Positions 43,317 through 52,663 are shown, numbered from the stretch's first letter. The stretch is 64,000 bases of DNA from Paraburkholderia sp. Tr-20389 (GCF_017104565.1 NZ_JAAGPD010000001.1:620001-684000), one strand, 5' to 3'. Notes: a model not told the origin generated them from the sequence alone. Numbers and translations: made by a program.

Positions 43317-44240
43317 TCAGTCTTCGAGCCCTTCGACCGATGACCAGCGTTCGACGTATTTGACGAGTTCCGTCATGTCGCGTGCAGCACCGTCCTGCAT
43401 CGCGGCGTAGTTCCACATCTGGCGCGCGACGCTGCCCACCCACATCGGCACGCCGAGTGCCTGGCATTCGTCGACGGCAAGCCCGATGTCCTTGCAGACG
43501 CTGCCGACCGGAAAGCCGAAATCGAATGTGCCGGGCAACACGTGCTTCGGAAACTTGTCGAGCGTCGCGCCGTTCTTGCCGCTGCCCGCATTGATCACCG
43601 ACATCATCACTTCCGGATCCAGGCCGCCGCGCACGCCCGCGACGAACGCTTCGGAGGTGATCGCGAACGCCGTCGACGACAGCATGTTGTTGAGCAGCTT
43701 CAGTAATTGCCCTTGCCCGGCCTTGTCGCCGACCACGAACACCTTGCCTAGCACGTCGAACAGGCCGCGCACTTCTTCGAGCGCGACCGGGTTGCCCGCC
43801 GCCATGATCGCGAGCGTGCCCTTCTTCGCACCCGCTGCGCCACCGCTCACGGGGGCATCGACGGTTTCGATGCCCTTTGCGAGCAGGCCTTCCGCGACTT
43901 CTTTTTCGATGCGCGAGCCGACCGTCGACAGATCGACGAGAACCTTGATCGCGCTGCCTTCGATCAATCCGCCGTCGCCGAGCGCGACCTGCCGGAAGAT
44001 CGCGGGCGTGGGCAGACTCGTGAACACGATGCGTGCGCTGTCGGCCACTTCGCGCACCGATGCGGCCGCCTGTGCGCCGATCGCAACGAGGTCCGCGACG
44101 GCCGCTTCATCGCGATCGAACACGATCATGGTGTGACCCGCCTCGATCAGCCGCCGCGCCATCGGCCGGCCCATCGTGCCGACGCCGACGAAACCGAGCA
44201 ACGGACCGCGCTGATGACTTGATGCCTGACTACTTGACAT
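43317..44240 (-). CDS. NAD(P)-dependent beta-hydroxyacid dehydrogenase (HIBDH family), copy 3
   Basis: A 307-residue protein with LGFVGVGTMGRPMARRLIEAG, substrate loop VDAPVSGGAAGAKKGTLAI and catalytic lysine in GQGQLLKLLNNMLSSTA. It is nearer to copy 2 than to copy 1 in the substrate loop. It lies 28 bases after the MmgE/PrpD gene. Three members of one dehydrogenase family within 7 kb suggests sequential oxidations or different stereoisomers. Confidence 0.92.
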   Translation of the reverse strand: MSSSQASSHQRGPLLGFVGVGTMGRPMARRLIEAGHTMIVFDRDEAAVADLVAIGAQAAASVREVADSARIVFTSLPTPAIFRQVALGDGGLIEGSAIKVLVDLSTVGSRIEKEVAEGLLAKGIETVDAPVSGGAAGAKKGTLAIMAAGNPVALEEVRGLFDVLGKVFVVGDKAGQGQLLKLLNNMLSSTAFAITSEAFVAGVRGGLDPEVMMSVINAGSGKNGATLDKFPKHVLPGTFDFGFPVGSVCKDIGLAVDECQALGVPMWVGSVARQMWNYAAMQDGAARDMTELVKYVERWSSVEGLED

Positions 44241-44268
44241 GACAATCCTCGTGAATAAAGAAACCGTG

Positions 44269-45654
44269 TCAGTTCGATTCGGAGAGACAGGCGAGACGCA
44301 CCACAGCCGCCGCGTCGTGCTCCGTTTCGAACTTCCATAATCTGTCGATCAACGCATGGACATCGACGCCCGAGCGCCCGTACGCTGCCAGCTGATGCAG
44401 CTTGTCCGCCAGTTCGACGTTGGCGAGCGGCGCGGCGAGACTGCCGCGCGCGGCATGCACGCGATGCGCGATCCGCTCGCCCGAACGCAGCACGATCGTC
44501 ACTTGTGCGGATTCGACGGGCCACGACGCGTCGTCGATGAAACGCAGCCGGCCGGCGAGCGCGCGCAGCGATGGATCGGCGACGGCGGCATCGCTGAATT
44601 CGTCCAGACCCGCCCTGCCGCGCGCGAGCACGACAGCGACCGCGTGCTGCGCACTCACCTGCGATTCGCGTCCCGTGCGCACGCCCGGCCGATCCGTACG
44701 CTCGCGCAACAGCGGATGGCCTGTCAGTTCGATCTGTTCGATATCGTCGAGCGACCAGCGCGCATCGCGCCGCAGATCGAGGCACGCATCGATCACCGGG
44801 TTCAGCACGACGCCGCACGGATAAGGCTTGTAGGTGTTCTTCAGCAACTCCCACTCGCGTCCGAGCCCTTCCGTGAGCGCGTTCCAATGCGGATTCGAAG
44901 CGCTCACACGCAGAAAGCCGCGTTCGCCTTCGAGCGGCGCGACGGGCCCCGAAAAGCCGTCTTCGGCCAGCAATGCAGCGAGCAAGCCGTTGCGCGCCGC
45001 ATTGCCGACGCTGATGCTCTTCGACATCGTGCCGAGCGTTTCGACGAGTCCGCCCGTTTGCACCGACGCGTTGCCGAGCGCCCACACGATCGCGTCTTCA
45101 TCGAGTCCGCGCGCCTTCGCGACCGCAGCCGCCGCGCCGAACACGCCGGATGTCGACGTGATGTGCCAGCCACGCTGATAGTGCTCCGGAGAAACGGCAT
45201 TGCCGATGCGGCATTCCACGTCGACGCCGAGCACGAACGCGAGCAGCAGCGTTTCGCCGCTCATCGGATGCGACTCGGCGAGCGCAAACAGCGCGGCGGC
45301 GACGGGCGCAGTCGGATGGATGATGGTCGGGATATGCGTATCGTCGAAGTCGTAGACGTTCGCGCTCATTGCGTTGAGCGCGGCGGCGTTCAACATGTCC
45401 GTGCGCTCGCTGCGGCCGATCAGCGTCGCGTTTTCGCCGGCGCGAAAACGGCCATAAACGGCTACGGCCTTATCGAGCGTCGGATCGTGCGCGCCTGCCA
45501 GCGCGACCGCGAAGTAGTTGACGAGCGAGCGCTTCGCTTCGTTGCGCACGGCAGCGGGCAAATCGCGCCATTTCGTATGAGCGACGAAACGTGCCAGCGA
45601 GCGCGTCAATGCGCCGCTTTGTAATGCCTTTGCGTCGACGCTTTCAGCCTGCAA
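44269..45654 (-). CDS. MmgE/PrpD-family protein with TTG start
   Basis: A 461-residue protein. The block NAMSANVYDFDDTHIPTIIHPTAPVAAALFALAE is the family's conserved active-site region, with later LKNTYKPYPCGVVLNPVIDAC. The family includes 2-methylcitrate dehydratase and aconitate decarboxylase. The only sensible start is TTG at 45654, five bases after a perfect AAGGAGG; no ATG occurs in the first 90 codons. That ribosome-binding site is formed by the EGGW codons ending the upstream SDR gene, which overlaps by 11 bases. It probably dehydrates or isomerises a polycarboxylate or hydroxyacid. Confidence 0.9.
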   Translation of the reverse strand: MQAESVDAKALQSGALTRSLARFVAHTKWRDLPAAVRNEAKRSLVNYFAVALAGAHDPTLDKAVAVYGRFRAGENATLIGRSERTDMLNAAALNAMSANVYDFDDTHIPTIIHPTAPVAAALFALAESHPMSGETLLLAFVLGVDVECRIGNAVSPEHYQRGWHITSTSGVFGAAAAVAKARGLDEDAIVWALGNASVQTGGLVETLGTMSKSISVGNAARNGLLAALLAEDGFSGPVAPLEGERGFLRVSASNPHWNALTEGLGREWELLKNTYKPYPCGVVLNPVIDACLDLRRDARWSLDDIEQIELTGHPLLRERTDRPGVRTGRESQVSAQHAVAVVLARGRAGLDEFSDAAVADPSLRALAGRLRFIDDASWPVESAQVTIVLRSGERIAHRVHAARGSLAAPLANVELADKLHQLAAYGRSGVDVHALIDRLWKFETEHDAAAVVRLACLSESN

Positions 45655-46429
45655 GCCAGCCTCCTTCGATCGGCATCATCGCCCCCGTGATCTGGCTCGC
45701 CGACGGTCCGCACAAGAACACGACCAACTCGCCGACATGCGCGGCATCGACCAGTTCGCCCGTCGGCTGCTTGCCCTTGAGAAATTCGCGCACTGCCTCG
45801 CTGCGTTCGAGGCCGCGCTCGTCCATCAGCGCATGAATGCGGCCATCGATGTTCGGCGTCAGCACCGAGCCCGGACAGATTGCATTGCACGTGATGCCCT
45901 GATTCAGCGTTTCCATGGCAACCGAGCGCGTCAGTCCCAGCAAGGCTGTCTTCGTCGTCACATAGTCGACGCGATTCGCGACGGCGCGCGCGCCATACAC
46001 CGACGTCATGTTGAAGATGCGCCCCCAGCCGCGCTCGCGCATGCCGGGCAAGCTCAGTTGAATCGCGCGAAACGCGGCCGTCAGGTTCACCGCGAGCGCG
46101 TTGTTCCAGTGTTCCAGCGGATACGATTCGATACCCGCGAAATGCCGCACGACGGCGTTGTTGATGAGCACGTCGAGCGTGTTCAATTTCGCCCTCGCGT
46201 CGTCGATCAGCGCATCGACGCCGGCTGTTGTCGCGAGATCCGCCTGCACGTAAGCGACATTCACATCGAATGAAGAGGCCAGTTCATCCGTCGTGCGCGC
46301 CATCTGTTGCGGCGTTTCGAGGCCGTGCAACACGATGTCGCAACCGGCACCCGCGAGCGCACGCGCCATCGCGAGCCCCAAGCCGTTCGACGAGCCCGTT
46401 ACGAGTGCGCCTTTGCCTTTCAGTGTCAT
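45644..46429 (-). CDS. SDR-family oxidoreductase (3-hydroxybutyrate dehydrogenase-like)
   Basis: A 261-residue short-chain dehydrogenase with the cofactor motif TGSSNGLG, an NNAV motif in place of NNAG, catalytic serine in MTSVYG and YVTTKTAL for the Tyr-Lys pair. The overall sequence resembles 3-hydroxybutyrate dehydrogenases. It overlaps the lactonase gene by four bases and the MmgE/PrpD gene by 11 bases. It oxidises a hydroxyacid freed, I infer, by the lactonase. Confidence 0.92.
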   Translation of the reverse strand: MTLKGKGALVTGSSNGLGLAMARALAGAGCDIVLHGLETPQQMARTTDELASSFDVNVAYVQADLATTAGVDALIDDARAKLNTLDVLINNAVVRHFAGIESYPLEHWNNALAVNLTAAFRAIQLSLPGMRERGWGRIFNMTSVYGARAVANRVDYVTTKTALLGLTRSVAMETLNQGITCNAICPGSVLTPNIDGRIHALMDERGLERSEAVREFLKGKQPTGELVDAAHVGELVVFLCGPSASQITGAMMPIEGGWLAG

Positions 46430-47235
46430 CGGTCGCCCCGGACTTCGGCATCGAGCCGCACGATCCAGCCCTCCGTCTCGCGATCGTGCGACGGATAGCG
46501 CGTCAGCACAGCGGGATCGTGGCCGGGAATCACATGCTCCGGCGAACTCGCGAGCCGATGCGCGGCCTCGTAGCCTTCGAGCATGTCGCCGACGTTGTAG
46601 ACGACGGGAAACGGCCGGTGCTCCTGCATGTTCGCGTAGAAATGCGACGCATCCGACGCAAGCACGACCCAGCCGCGCTGCGTATGCACGCGCACGACCT
46701 GCAATCCGTTCGTATGCCCGCCGACCCAATGCACGCTCAGTCCGGGCGTGATCTGCGACGCGCCGTCATGAAACTGCACGCGCCCTTCGAAGAGGCGCCC
46801 GACCATCGACTTCACGTCTTCCGGTTCGAACGGATGACTCAGCGCGTGATGACACATGCAGCGGCCCGTGCAATACGCCATCTCGCGATCCTGAAGGTGA
46901 TAGCGGGCACGCGGGAACAGCGCATGATTGCCTGCGTGGTCGTAGTGCATGTGCGTGATGATCACGTCTTCGACATCGTCCGCGCGAATGCCGATCTGTT
47001 TGAGCCCACGCTCCACCGTATTCGTGATCGTGCGGCCGCGCTTGTCGGCCATCGCCTGATCGAAGCCGGTGTCGACGATGAAGGTGCGCGACTCGCCCAC
47101 GACAGCCCACACGAAGTAATCGAGCGGCATCGGCACGTCATGCGAATCGCCGCCGATGAAGTTGTCGCCTGATCGGCGCTCGAAATGCGCGTACTTGACT
47201 GCGTAGATCCGGTACTGCTCTGCGGGCGATGACAT
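46426..47235 (-). CDS. Metallo-beta-lactamase-fold lactonase (AHL-lactonase-like family)
   Basis: A 269-residue MBL-fold hydrolase with the di-metal motif THMHYDHAGN (HxHxDH), further ligands in VGGHTNGLQ and VLASDASHFY, and a late EHVIPGHDP. Family members open lactone rings, including acyl-homoserine lactones. No LuxI/LuxR system is near, so the ring opened here is more likely the catabolic substrate. It overlaps the SDR gene by ATGA and follows the MFS gene by 78 bases. Confidence 0.9.
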   Translation of the reverse strand: MSSPAEQYRIYAVKYAHFERRSGDNFIGGDSHDVPMPLDYFVWAVVGESRTFIVDTGFDQAMADKRGRTITNTVERGLKQIGIRADDVEDVIITHMHYDHAGNHALFPRARYHLQDREMAYCTGRCMCHHALSHPFEPEDVKSMVGRLFEGRVQFHDGASQITPGLSVHWVGGHTNGLQVVRVHTQRGWVVLASDASHFYANMQEHRPFPVVYNVGDMLEGYEAAHRLASSPEHVIPGHDPAVLTRYPSHDRETEGWIVRLDAEVRGDR

Positions 47236-47313
47236 GTCTCGAGTGTCCTTGTGTGAATAGTTCGTGTAACGCCTTCACGCCGATGCATCGTGCGCGGCCG
47301 CCTGTTGCATCGC

Positions 47314-48717
47314 TTATTTGATCGCAGCCGTCGCGCCTCCTTCGACGGTTTCCTCGCTCGTCACGGCCGCGTCGGCCGCAATCGATTCGAGCGAACGCTG
47401 CTTCGTTTCCGCACCGAGCACGCCGACGATCAACGCCTGAATCAGCAGCGTGCCGACGATCAGCGTCAGCACGCCCGCGATACCGAAGCGCGTGAACGCG
47501 CCCGCTACCGCATACGGCACGGCGATGCTGACGGCGCGCCCCGCCGTGTTCGCGAGGCCCGAGCCGCGCAGGCGCAATTGCGTCGGGAACAGTTCGGGCA
47601 CATACGTCGCGACGCTGAACGACGACAGCACGTAAATGCAGCAGGTAATCGCAAAGCCGAGCGCCGTGATCGCCACCGCCGACTGCGCAAACGGATACGC
47701 GACGCCGAACGCTGCGCACACCAGCGAAAACACCACGATGCCCCACTTTCGGCCGAGATGCTCGGCGAGCGCAAAAGCAATCAGCGAACCGACGGGACCA
47801 CCCGCGAACATCAGCGCCGTCAGGCCGAGCGAGTTCGAGACGCTGTGCCCCTGCTTGACGAGAAAGGTCGGTATCCAGCTGACGAATGCGTAGTTGACGG
47901 TGAAGAGCGCGACGAGGACCGTGATCGCCGTGATCGTGCGCGTCAGCAGGCGGCGTGAGAACAGGTCTGGGAGACGGCCCGTGTCGCCCGGCTCGAACTC
48001 GCGTGCGGAGGAGCCGGGTGCGCTTGCTGTATGCGTGGCCGCGCCGCCGCATGCCGTCTCGATCCGCTCGACGAGCTGCCGCGCTTCGTCGCCGCGTCCG
48101 CGCGACGCGAGCCAGCGCGGCGATTCCGGCATCGACTTGCGCAAGAACCACACGACGAGCGCGCCGCATCCCGCGATCGCGAACATCCAGCGCCAGCCGT
48201 ATTGCGGAACGATCAGCCAGCCGAGGAACGTCGACAGGAACAACGACGTATTGATGATCAGGTTCAGGATCGTGCCGAAGCGGCCGCGCCAGTCGGCCGG
48301 AATGAACTCGCTGAGCGTGCCGTAGCCGACGACGATCTCCGCGCCCATGCCGACGCCCATCACGAGTCGAAAGAAGATCAGCCAGTAGATGGACGGCGCG
48401 AGCGCCGCCGCAATCGAAGCGAAACCGTAAATGCCGAGATTGAACTGGTAGCAGAAGCGGCGGCCGAAGCGGTCGCCGAGCAGACCGGAGAGCCACGCGC
48501 CCGTCATCATGCCGATGAACGTGACGGACACGAACGCCGCATTGAGGCTGAGCGTGGATTCGCCGCTGTGGATCATCGCGGCGAGCACCGTGCCCGCGAT
48601 GTAAATGTCAAATGAATCGAAGTACATCCCCGCCGCGATCAGGCCCAGCAGACGCCAATGAAAGCCCGACAGGGGAAGCCTGTCCAGACGCGCTCCGATG
48701 CTGGCATCCATCTGCAT
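47314..48717 (-). CDS. MFS transporter (sugar/organic-acid type)
   Basis: A 467-residue, 12-segment permease with SGLLGDRFGRRFCYQFNL in loop 2-3, RLVMGVGMGAEIVVGYGTLSE in segment 4-5 and a cytoplasmic C-terminus. The relatives include aromatic-acid and hydroxyacid importers. It is the first gene of catabolic unit A, with a GntR-type site 87 bases upstream, and probably imports that unit's substrate. Confidence 0.92.
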   Translation of the reverse strand: MQMDASIGARLDRLPLSGFHWRLLGLIAAGMYFDSFDIYIAGTVLAAMIHSGESTLSLNAAFVSVTFIGMMTGAWLSGLLGDRFGRRFCYQFNLGIYGFASIAAALAPSIYWLIFFRLVMGVGMGAEIVVGYGTLSEFIPADWRGRFGTILNLIINTSLFLSTFLGWLIVPQYGWRWMFAIAGCGALVVWFLRKSMPESPRWLASRGRGDEARQLVERIETACGGAATHTASAPGSSAREFEPGDTGRLPDLFSRRLLTRTITAITVLVALFTVNYAFVSWIPTFLVKQGHSVSNSLGLTALMFAGGPVGSLIAFALAEHLGRKWGIVVFSLVCAAFGVAYPFAQSAVAITALGFAITCCIYVLSSFSVATYVPELFPTQLRLRGSGLANTAGRAVSIAVPYAVAGAFTRFGIAGVLTLIVGTLLIQALIVGVLGAETKQRSLESIAADAAVTSEETVEGGATAAIK

Positions 48718-49185
48718 GATGTCTCCGTCATATTGGCGTGCTTGTCCGGCGCCGCCTTCGCGTTCGGGAACGCGAGGCGTCGTCTCATGGGACGGATTAT
48801 ATTCCTGTCATACAATCCGTCAAGAAGACGATTTAACCGAGACCGCCGCTGCCTTCATGACAGATGTGTGGACAAAAGACTACAACTCGCCTTGCAAATG
48901 TTTACTGCCAGATAACATCCCGATATATTCCACGGATCACAACGGTGCCGCCGGCTCTTCGGTCTGCGGCGCCTCAAGCAGGTCATCCGCTCCACGAAAG
49001 TCGGAAGACGGCTACTGACCAGCATCGCGAGAGCACAACACCGGCATCGAAATGAAAATCGTGCACATGCATGAGGTCTTCGCACGAACTTACGTTTCGT
49101 TGTCCCAATCGATCCACATGTTCATCACCATGCCGCACGTTCGCCGCCGGCGACCGCGCGGGCATCTACTACAAGAAGGAAGAGA
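48718..49185. other. Divergent intergenic region, no gene recognised
   Basis: This 468-base stretch separates the leftward MFS gene from the rightward porin gene. It holds the GntR-type site above. The half nearer the porin is AT-richer and should contain the porin promoter, but I cannot point to a convincing -35/-10 pair. The AGGAAGAG before the porin ATG is a good ribosome-binding site. Confidence 0.6.
48804..48817. promoter_or_regulatory. GntR-type half-palindrome before the MFS gene
   Basis: Read leftward the sequence is ATTGTATGACAG. It shares ATTGT-NN-GACA with the perfect palindrome at 40547-40561. Distance and orientation suit control of catabolic unit A. Confidence 0.5.
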
Positions 49186-50352
49186 ATGAAAAAGACCATC
49201 CTGGCCGCAGCCGCCCTCGGGACTCTCAGCGTGGCAGCACATGCACAAAGCAGCGTCACGCTGTACGGCCTGCTCGATGCCGGCGTCACCTATGCAAACA
49301 AGGTGGCCACCTCGACGGGTCACGACAGCCTCGTCAAATATGGCGACGGCGTCGCGTCGGGCAGCCGTTGGGGCCTGCGCGGCACGGAAGACCTCGGCGG
49401 CGGTCTGAAGGCGCTGTTCGTGCTCGAAAGCGGCTTCAGCACGGGCGACGGCACGTCGGGCCAGGGCGGCGCGCTGTTCGGCCGCCAGGCGTTCGTCGGC
49501 GTGGCGAAGGACGGTATCGGCTCGCTGACGCTCGGCCGCCAGTACTCGTTCTCGACCGAATACCTCGGTGCCAACTACACGATGGGCAGCCAGACGCCCG
49601 CCGGCAACTACGCGTACCACATCAACGACCTCGACCAGTTGACTTCGAGCCGCATCAACAACGCGGTCAAGTTCAGCAGCGCGAACTTCGCGGGCCTCAC
49701 GTTCGGCGCGATGTACGGGTTCTCGAACTCGACGCAGTTCGCCGGTACGCCCACGACCACGACGGGCACCACGACCACCCAAGGTTCGTCGAGCGCATAC
49801 AGCTTCGGCGCGAACTACGCGCAAGGTCCGTTCGGCATCGGTGCGGCCTACACGAACATCCGCTTCCCGAACGGCGCGACGCCCGCGTTCAGCGTGAGCA
49901 TGGCGAACGTCAACACGGCGGGTCTGCGCGACCTCGAAACGTTCGGTATCGGCGCACGTTACGCGATCGGCGCCGGCCTCGTGTGGGCGAACTGGACGCA
50001 CACGAAGTTCGAGCCGCTGTCGGGCGAATCGTCGAAGCTGAACAACTATGAAATCGGCGGTCGCTATGCCTTTACGCCGGCGCTGTCGGCGGGTCTCGGC
50101 TACACGTTCTCGGACCTCTCCGACCGTGTCGAAGGCAAGTGGAATCAGATCAACAGCTCGGTCGACTATGCGCTGTCGAAGCGCACCGACGTCTACGTGC
50201 TGGCTATCTATCAGAAGGCGTCGGGCAGCAACGTCGTGGCAGGCCGCGAAGTGCCCGTGCAGGCTGAGATCGGCTCGTCCTCGTCGTTCATCGGCAACGC
50301 GGGCGCGAATACGCAGTTCGTGACGCGCGTCGGCCTGCGTCACCGCTTCTGA
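49186..50352 (+). CDS. General porin (Burkholderia OmpC/Omp38 type)
   Basis: A 388-residue outer-membrane protein. It has the signal peptide KKTILAAAALGTLSVAAHAQ, the N-terminal first strand SSVTLYGLLDAGVTY, the GSRWGLRGTEDLGGGLKALF block and the terminal phenylalanine in GLRHRF needed for BAM assembly. It forms trimeric 16-strand channels for small hydrophilic solutes. It stands beside the catabolic transporters and may feed them, but has its own promoter region and terminator. Confidence 0.96.
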   Translation: MKKTILAAAALGTLSVAAHAQSSVTLYGLLDAGVTYANKVATSTGHDSLVKYGDGVASGSRWGLRGTEDLGGGLKALFVLESGFSTGDGTSGQGGALFGRQAFVGVAKDGIGSLTLGRQYSFSTEYLGANYTMGSQTPAGNYAYHINDLDQLTSSRINNAVKFSSANFAGLTFGAMYGFSNSTQFAGTPTTTTGTTTTQGSSSAYSFGANYAQGPFGIGAAYTNIRFPNGATPAFSVSMANVNTAGLRDLETFGIGARYAIGAGLVWANWTHTKFEPLSGESSKLNNYEIGGRYAFTPALSAGLGYTFSDLSDRVEGKWNQINSSVDYALSKRTDVYVLAIYQKASGSNVVAGREVPVQAEIGSSSSFIGNAGANTQFVTRVGLRHRF

Positions 50353-50363
50353 TCCTCCGCGAT

Positions 50364-50399
50364 GTGGCCGCCGCGCACGCTCTGCGCGCGGCCACTTTT
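50364..50399 (+). terminator. Intrinsic terminator after the porin gene
   Basis: GTGGCCG-C-CGCGCA pairs with TGCGCG-CGGCCAC around a short loop, with one bulged base, followed by TTTT. It lies 12 bases after the stop. Confidence 0.75.
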
Positions 50400-50460
50400 C
50401 AGCAGATAGCGGCGAGTCGCGATAACCTATTGGGTTTTGACCGACTCACAAAGGACCGCG

Positions 50461-51144
50461 ATGTCTGCTTTTCCCTTCGACGCCGTACTGTTCGACTGCG
50501 ACGGCGTGCTCGTCGACTCGGAAACGATCACCAACACCGTGCTGGCAGCGATGCTCGGCGAACTGGGCTGGCAGTTGAACGTCGACGAAGCGATGACGAT
50601 TTTCGTCGGCAAGACGGTGATGGACGAGGCACCGCTGATCGAAGCGAAAACGGGCGTGAAGATCACGCGCGCCTGGCTCGAATCGTTCCGCGAGCGCCGC
50701 AATGCCGCGCTCGAACGCGAAGTGACGGCGATCGACGGCATCGTCGCGTCCGTCGCGGACCTGCACGCGCGGCTCGGTGGACGGATCGCCGTCGCATCCG
50801 GCGCGGATCGCTTCAAGATTCGCCTGCAACTGGCGAAGATCGGCGTGCTCGAATACTTCGACGGTCATATCTACAGCGGCCATGAAACGGCCCGCAACAA
50901 ACCTCATCCCGATGTCTATCTCACGGCGGCTGCGGGGCTCGGCGTCGATCCTGCGCGCTGCGCAGTGGTCGAGGACACCGTGACGGGCGCCACGGCGGGC
51001 CGCGCAGCGGGCGCGACCGTGTTCGGCTTCAGTCCCAGCGAAAAAGGCCACAGCTCGAAGGCGGCATTGAGGACCGTCGGCGTTGCCGAGGTGTTTGAAG
51101 AGATGGCGCACTTGCCCTCACTGCTGGCGGGCTGGCAACGCTGA
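50461..51144 (+). CDS. HAD-superfamily phosphatase (beta-phosphoglucomutase-like)
   Basis: A 227-residue HAD hydrolase. Motif I is FDCDGVLVDSE with the nucleophile and acid/base aspartates, motif II VASGADRFK, motif III lysine in NKPHPDVYL and motif IV VVEDTVTGATAG. The small alpha-helical cap after motif I is of the phosphoglucomutase/YieH type. AAGGA precedes the ATG. It dephosphorylates or isomerises a small sugar phosphate or nucleotide; substrate not visible. Confidence 0.92.
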   Translation: MSAFPFDAVLFDCDGVLVDSETITNTVLAAMLGELGWQLNVDEAMTIFVGKTVMDEAPLIEAKTGVKITRAWLESFRERRNAALEREVTAIDGIVASVADLHARLGGRIAVASGADRFKIRLQLAKIGVLEYFDGHIYSGHETARNKPHPDVYLTAAAGLGVDPARCAVVEDTVTGATAGRAAGATVFGFSPSEKGHSSKAALRTVGVAEVFEEMAHLPSLLAGWQR

Positions 51145-51196
51145 GCGGCGGGACGTCGCGGCAATGCCGGCGTCGCGGCATGCCGCCGCGACGCAC

Positions 51197-52663
51197 TCAC
51201 AGCATTTCAGCTTCTTCGAGATTCGCGCCGTAGAAGAAACGGCTCAATTCGCGCGTCAATTCGTTGAGGACGGCCATTTCCGGCTGCGTGATCTTGTGCA
51301 CGGCCTGCGGGTCGGTCCAGTCGCCGTAAACCAGTGCGACGGTCGTGTCCTTGGACTTCACGGGCAGCAGCACGAACGCTTGCGCGTCGGCGAGATGCGC
51401 CTTGAACCAGTCCGGCAGACGCGCTTCCATACGCGGCTCGTGCGCGTTTTCGATGAAAATGCCGACGGGATTCGCGATGGCAAGATGAAACACGTCGGGC
51501 TGGAAGCCCGCGCCGAAGTTGAGCGTCGGCTGCATGCGCTCCATGTCGGGACCGAAGCCGATGCGCGCGTGATAACGCGCGTCGGCCTGGCGCACGAACA
51601 CCAGCGTGCGCGACAGCGACAGGCCCGCCAGAATCGTTTCGGAAGCCAGCGTGAGCACGGGCGACAGCGCCTTGCTCGACGGCAGCGCGCGCAGGTCTTC
51701 GAGTCCCGCGGAAAGGCGCGCCTGCGCGGACTTGCCGGTGCGCACGATCGCATCGGCATGCGCGCGCAGTTCGGAGATCTCCTGCATCAGGCCTTCGTTG
51801 CTCTCTTCGTCGATCAATGCGGCGCTCAGGTGGGCGAGCCGCGGCGCGTCCATCCGCAGCGCGTCGCTGTAGAGCTGGGCGAGTTCGGTGAGCCGTGCTT
51901 CCAGTTCGTCCCCCGGCGCGTGCGTGACGAGCGCATTGCCCACTTCCGTCGCATAGCTGTTGACGGCCCGCAACCAGCGCACATGCTCGGAGAGCGGTTC
52001 GTCCGACGCCGCGCCGATTGCCTGCATGCCCGCCGCAATGGTTTCCGGCAGCCGCCAGCGGCGCGCGGCCTCGATGCCGATGTCCTCGAAACTCACGCCC
52101 AGTTGCAGCGCGCAGGCTTCGCTGTCGTCGATTTCGTCGGTTGCCGCCGTGCGGCGCAGCCGGTCCCACTCGACTTCCAGATAGAACGCCACCAGCAACC
52201 TGCCGATCTGACGCATCAGCGCGCAGACCACGGCCTCTTCGGCGACGCGCAGATCGAAACCTTCCGTGATACGCCGCGCGACCGTTCCGCACAGCAGCGC
52301 GCGATTCAGTTCGAGCTTCGCGTCGATCCGGTGCGGCGCGCTTTGATGGAAGTGATCGACGATCTTCATCCCGACCACGAGATGGCCGACGGTATCCATG
52401 CCGAGCACCATCAGCGCCCGGGTCACCGTGGTGATGTTGCCGCCGAATGCGAGATACATAGCCGAATTGGCGAGGCGCAGCACTTTTTGCGTGAGGCCGA
52501 CATCCGAAAGCACGACCTGCACGAGCGACGTGAAGTCCAGATCGTCGTTATTCATCGCCGACACGGTGGAACGCAGCGCCTGCGAGAGCATCGGGAAATC
52601 CCCGCGCTCGCTCATGCGCGCCCACAGTTTTTCCAGCAGTTCGGACTTGACGACGGGGGACAT
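51197..52663 (-). CDS. HDOD-domain signalling protein
   Basis: A 488-residue protein with an N-terminal HDOD domain (about residues 15-215; VVLSDVGLTQKVLRLANSAMYL, VLGMDTVGHLVVGMKIVDHF). A C-terminal region of about 180 residues looks like a GAF-type sensor (SPVLTLASETILAGLSLSRTLVFV). Metal-binding HD residues are lacking, as usual in HDOD proteins. They act in cell-cycle, stress and chemotaxis signalling. The start is uncertain; neither the ATG nor an upstream TTG at 52699 has a clear ribosome-binding site. The gene is convergent with the HAD gene. Confidence 0.88.
   Translation of the reverse strand: MSPVVKSELLEKLWARMSERGDFPMLSQALRSTVSAMNNDDLDFTSLVQVVLSDVGLTQKVLRLANSAMYLAFGGNITTVTRALMVLGMDTVGHLVVGMKIVDHFHQSAPHRIDAKLELNRALLCGTVARRITEGFDLRVAEEAVVCALMRQIGRLLVAFYLEVEWDRLRRTAATDEIDDSEACALQLGVSFEDIGIEAARRWRLPETIAAGMQAIGAASDEPLSEHVRWLRAVNSYATEVGNALVTHAPGDELEARLTELAQLYSDALRMDAPRLAHLSAALIDEESNEGLMQEISELRAHADAIVRTGKSAQARLSAGLEDLRALPSSKALSPVLTLASETILAGLSLSRTLVFVRQADARYHARIGFGPDMERMQPTLNFGAGFQPDVFHLAIANPVGIFIENAHEPRMEARLPDWFKAHLADAQAFVLLPVKSKDTTVALVYGDWTDPQAVHKITQPEMAVLNELTRELSRFFYGANLEEAEML

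Noticed and set aside
46426-47235. Quorum-quenching AHL lactonase
   Set aside because: The fold and HxHxDH motif fit, but it is translationally coupled inside a catabolic operon and no AHL system is near, so a catabolic lactone is the better reading.
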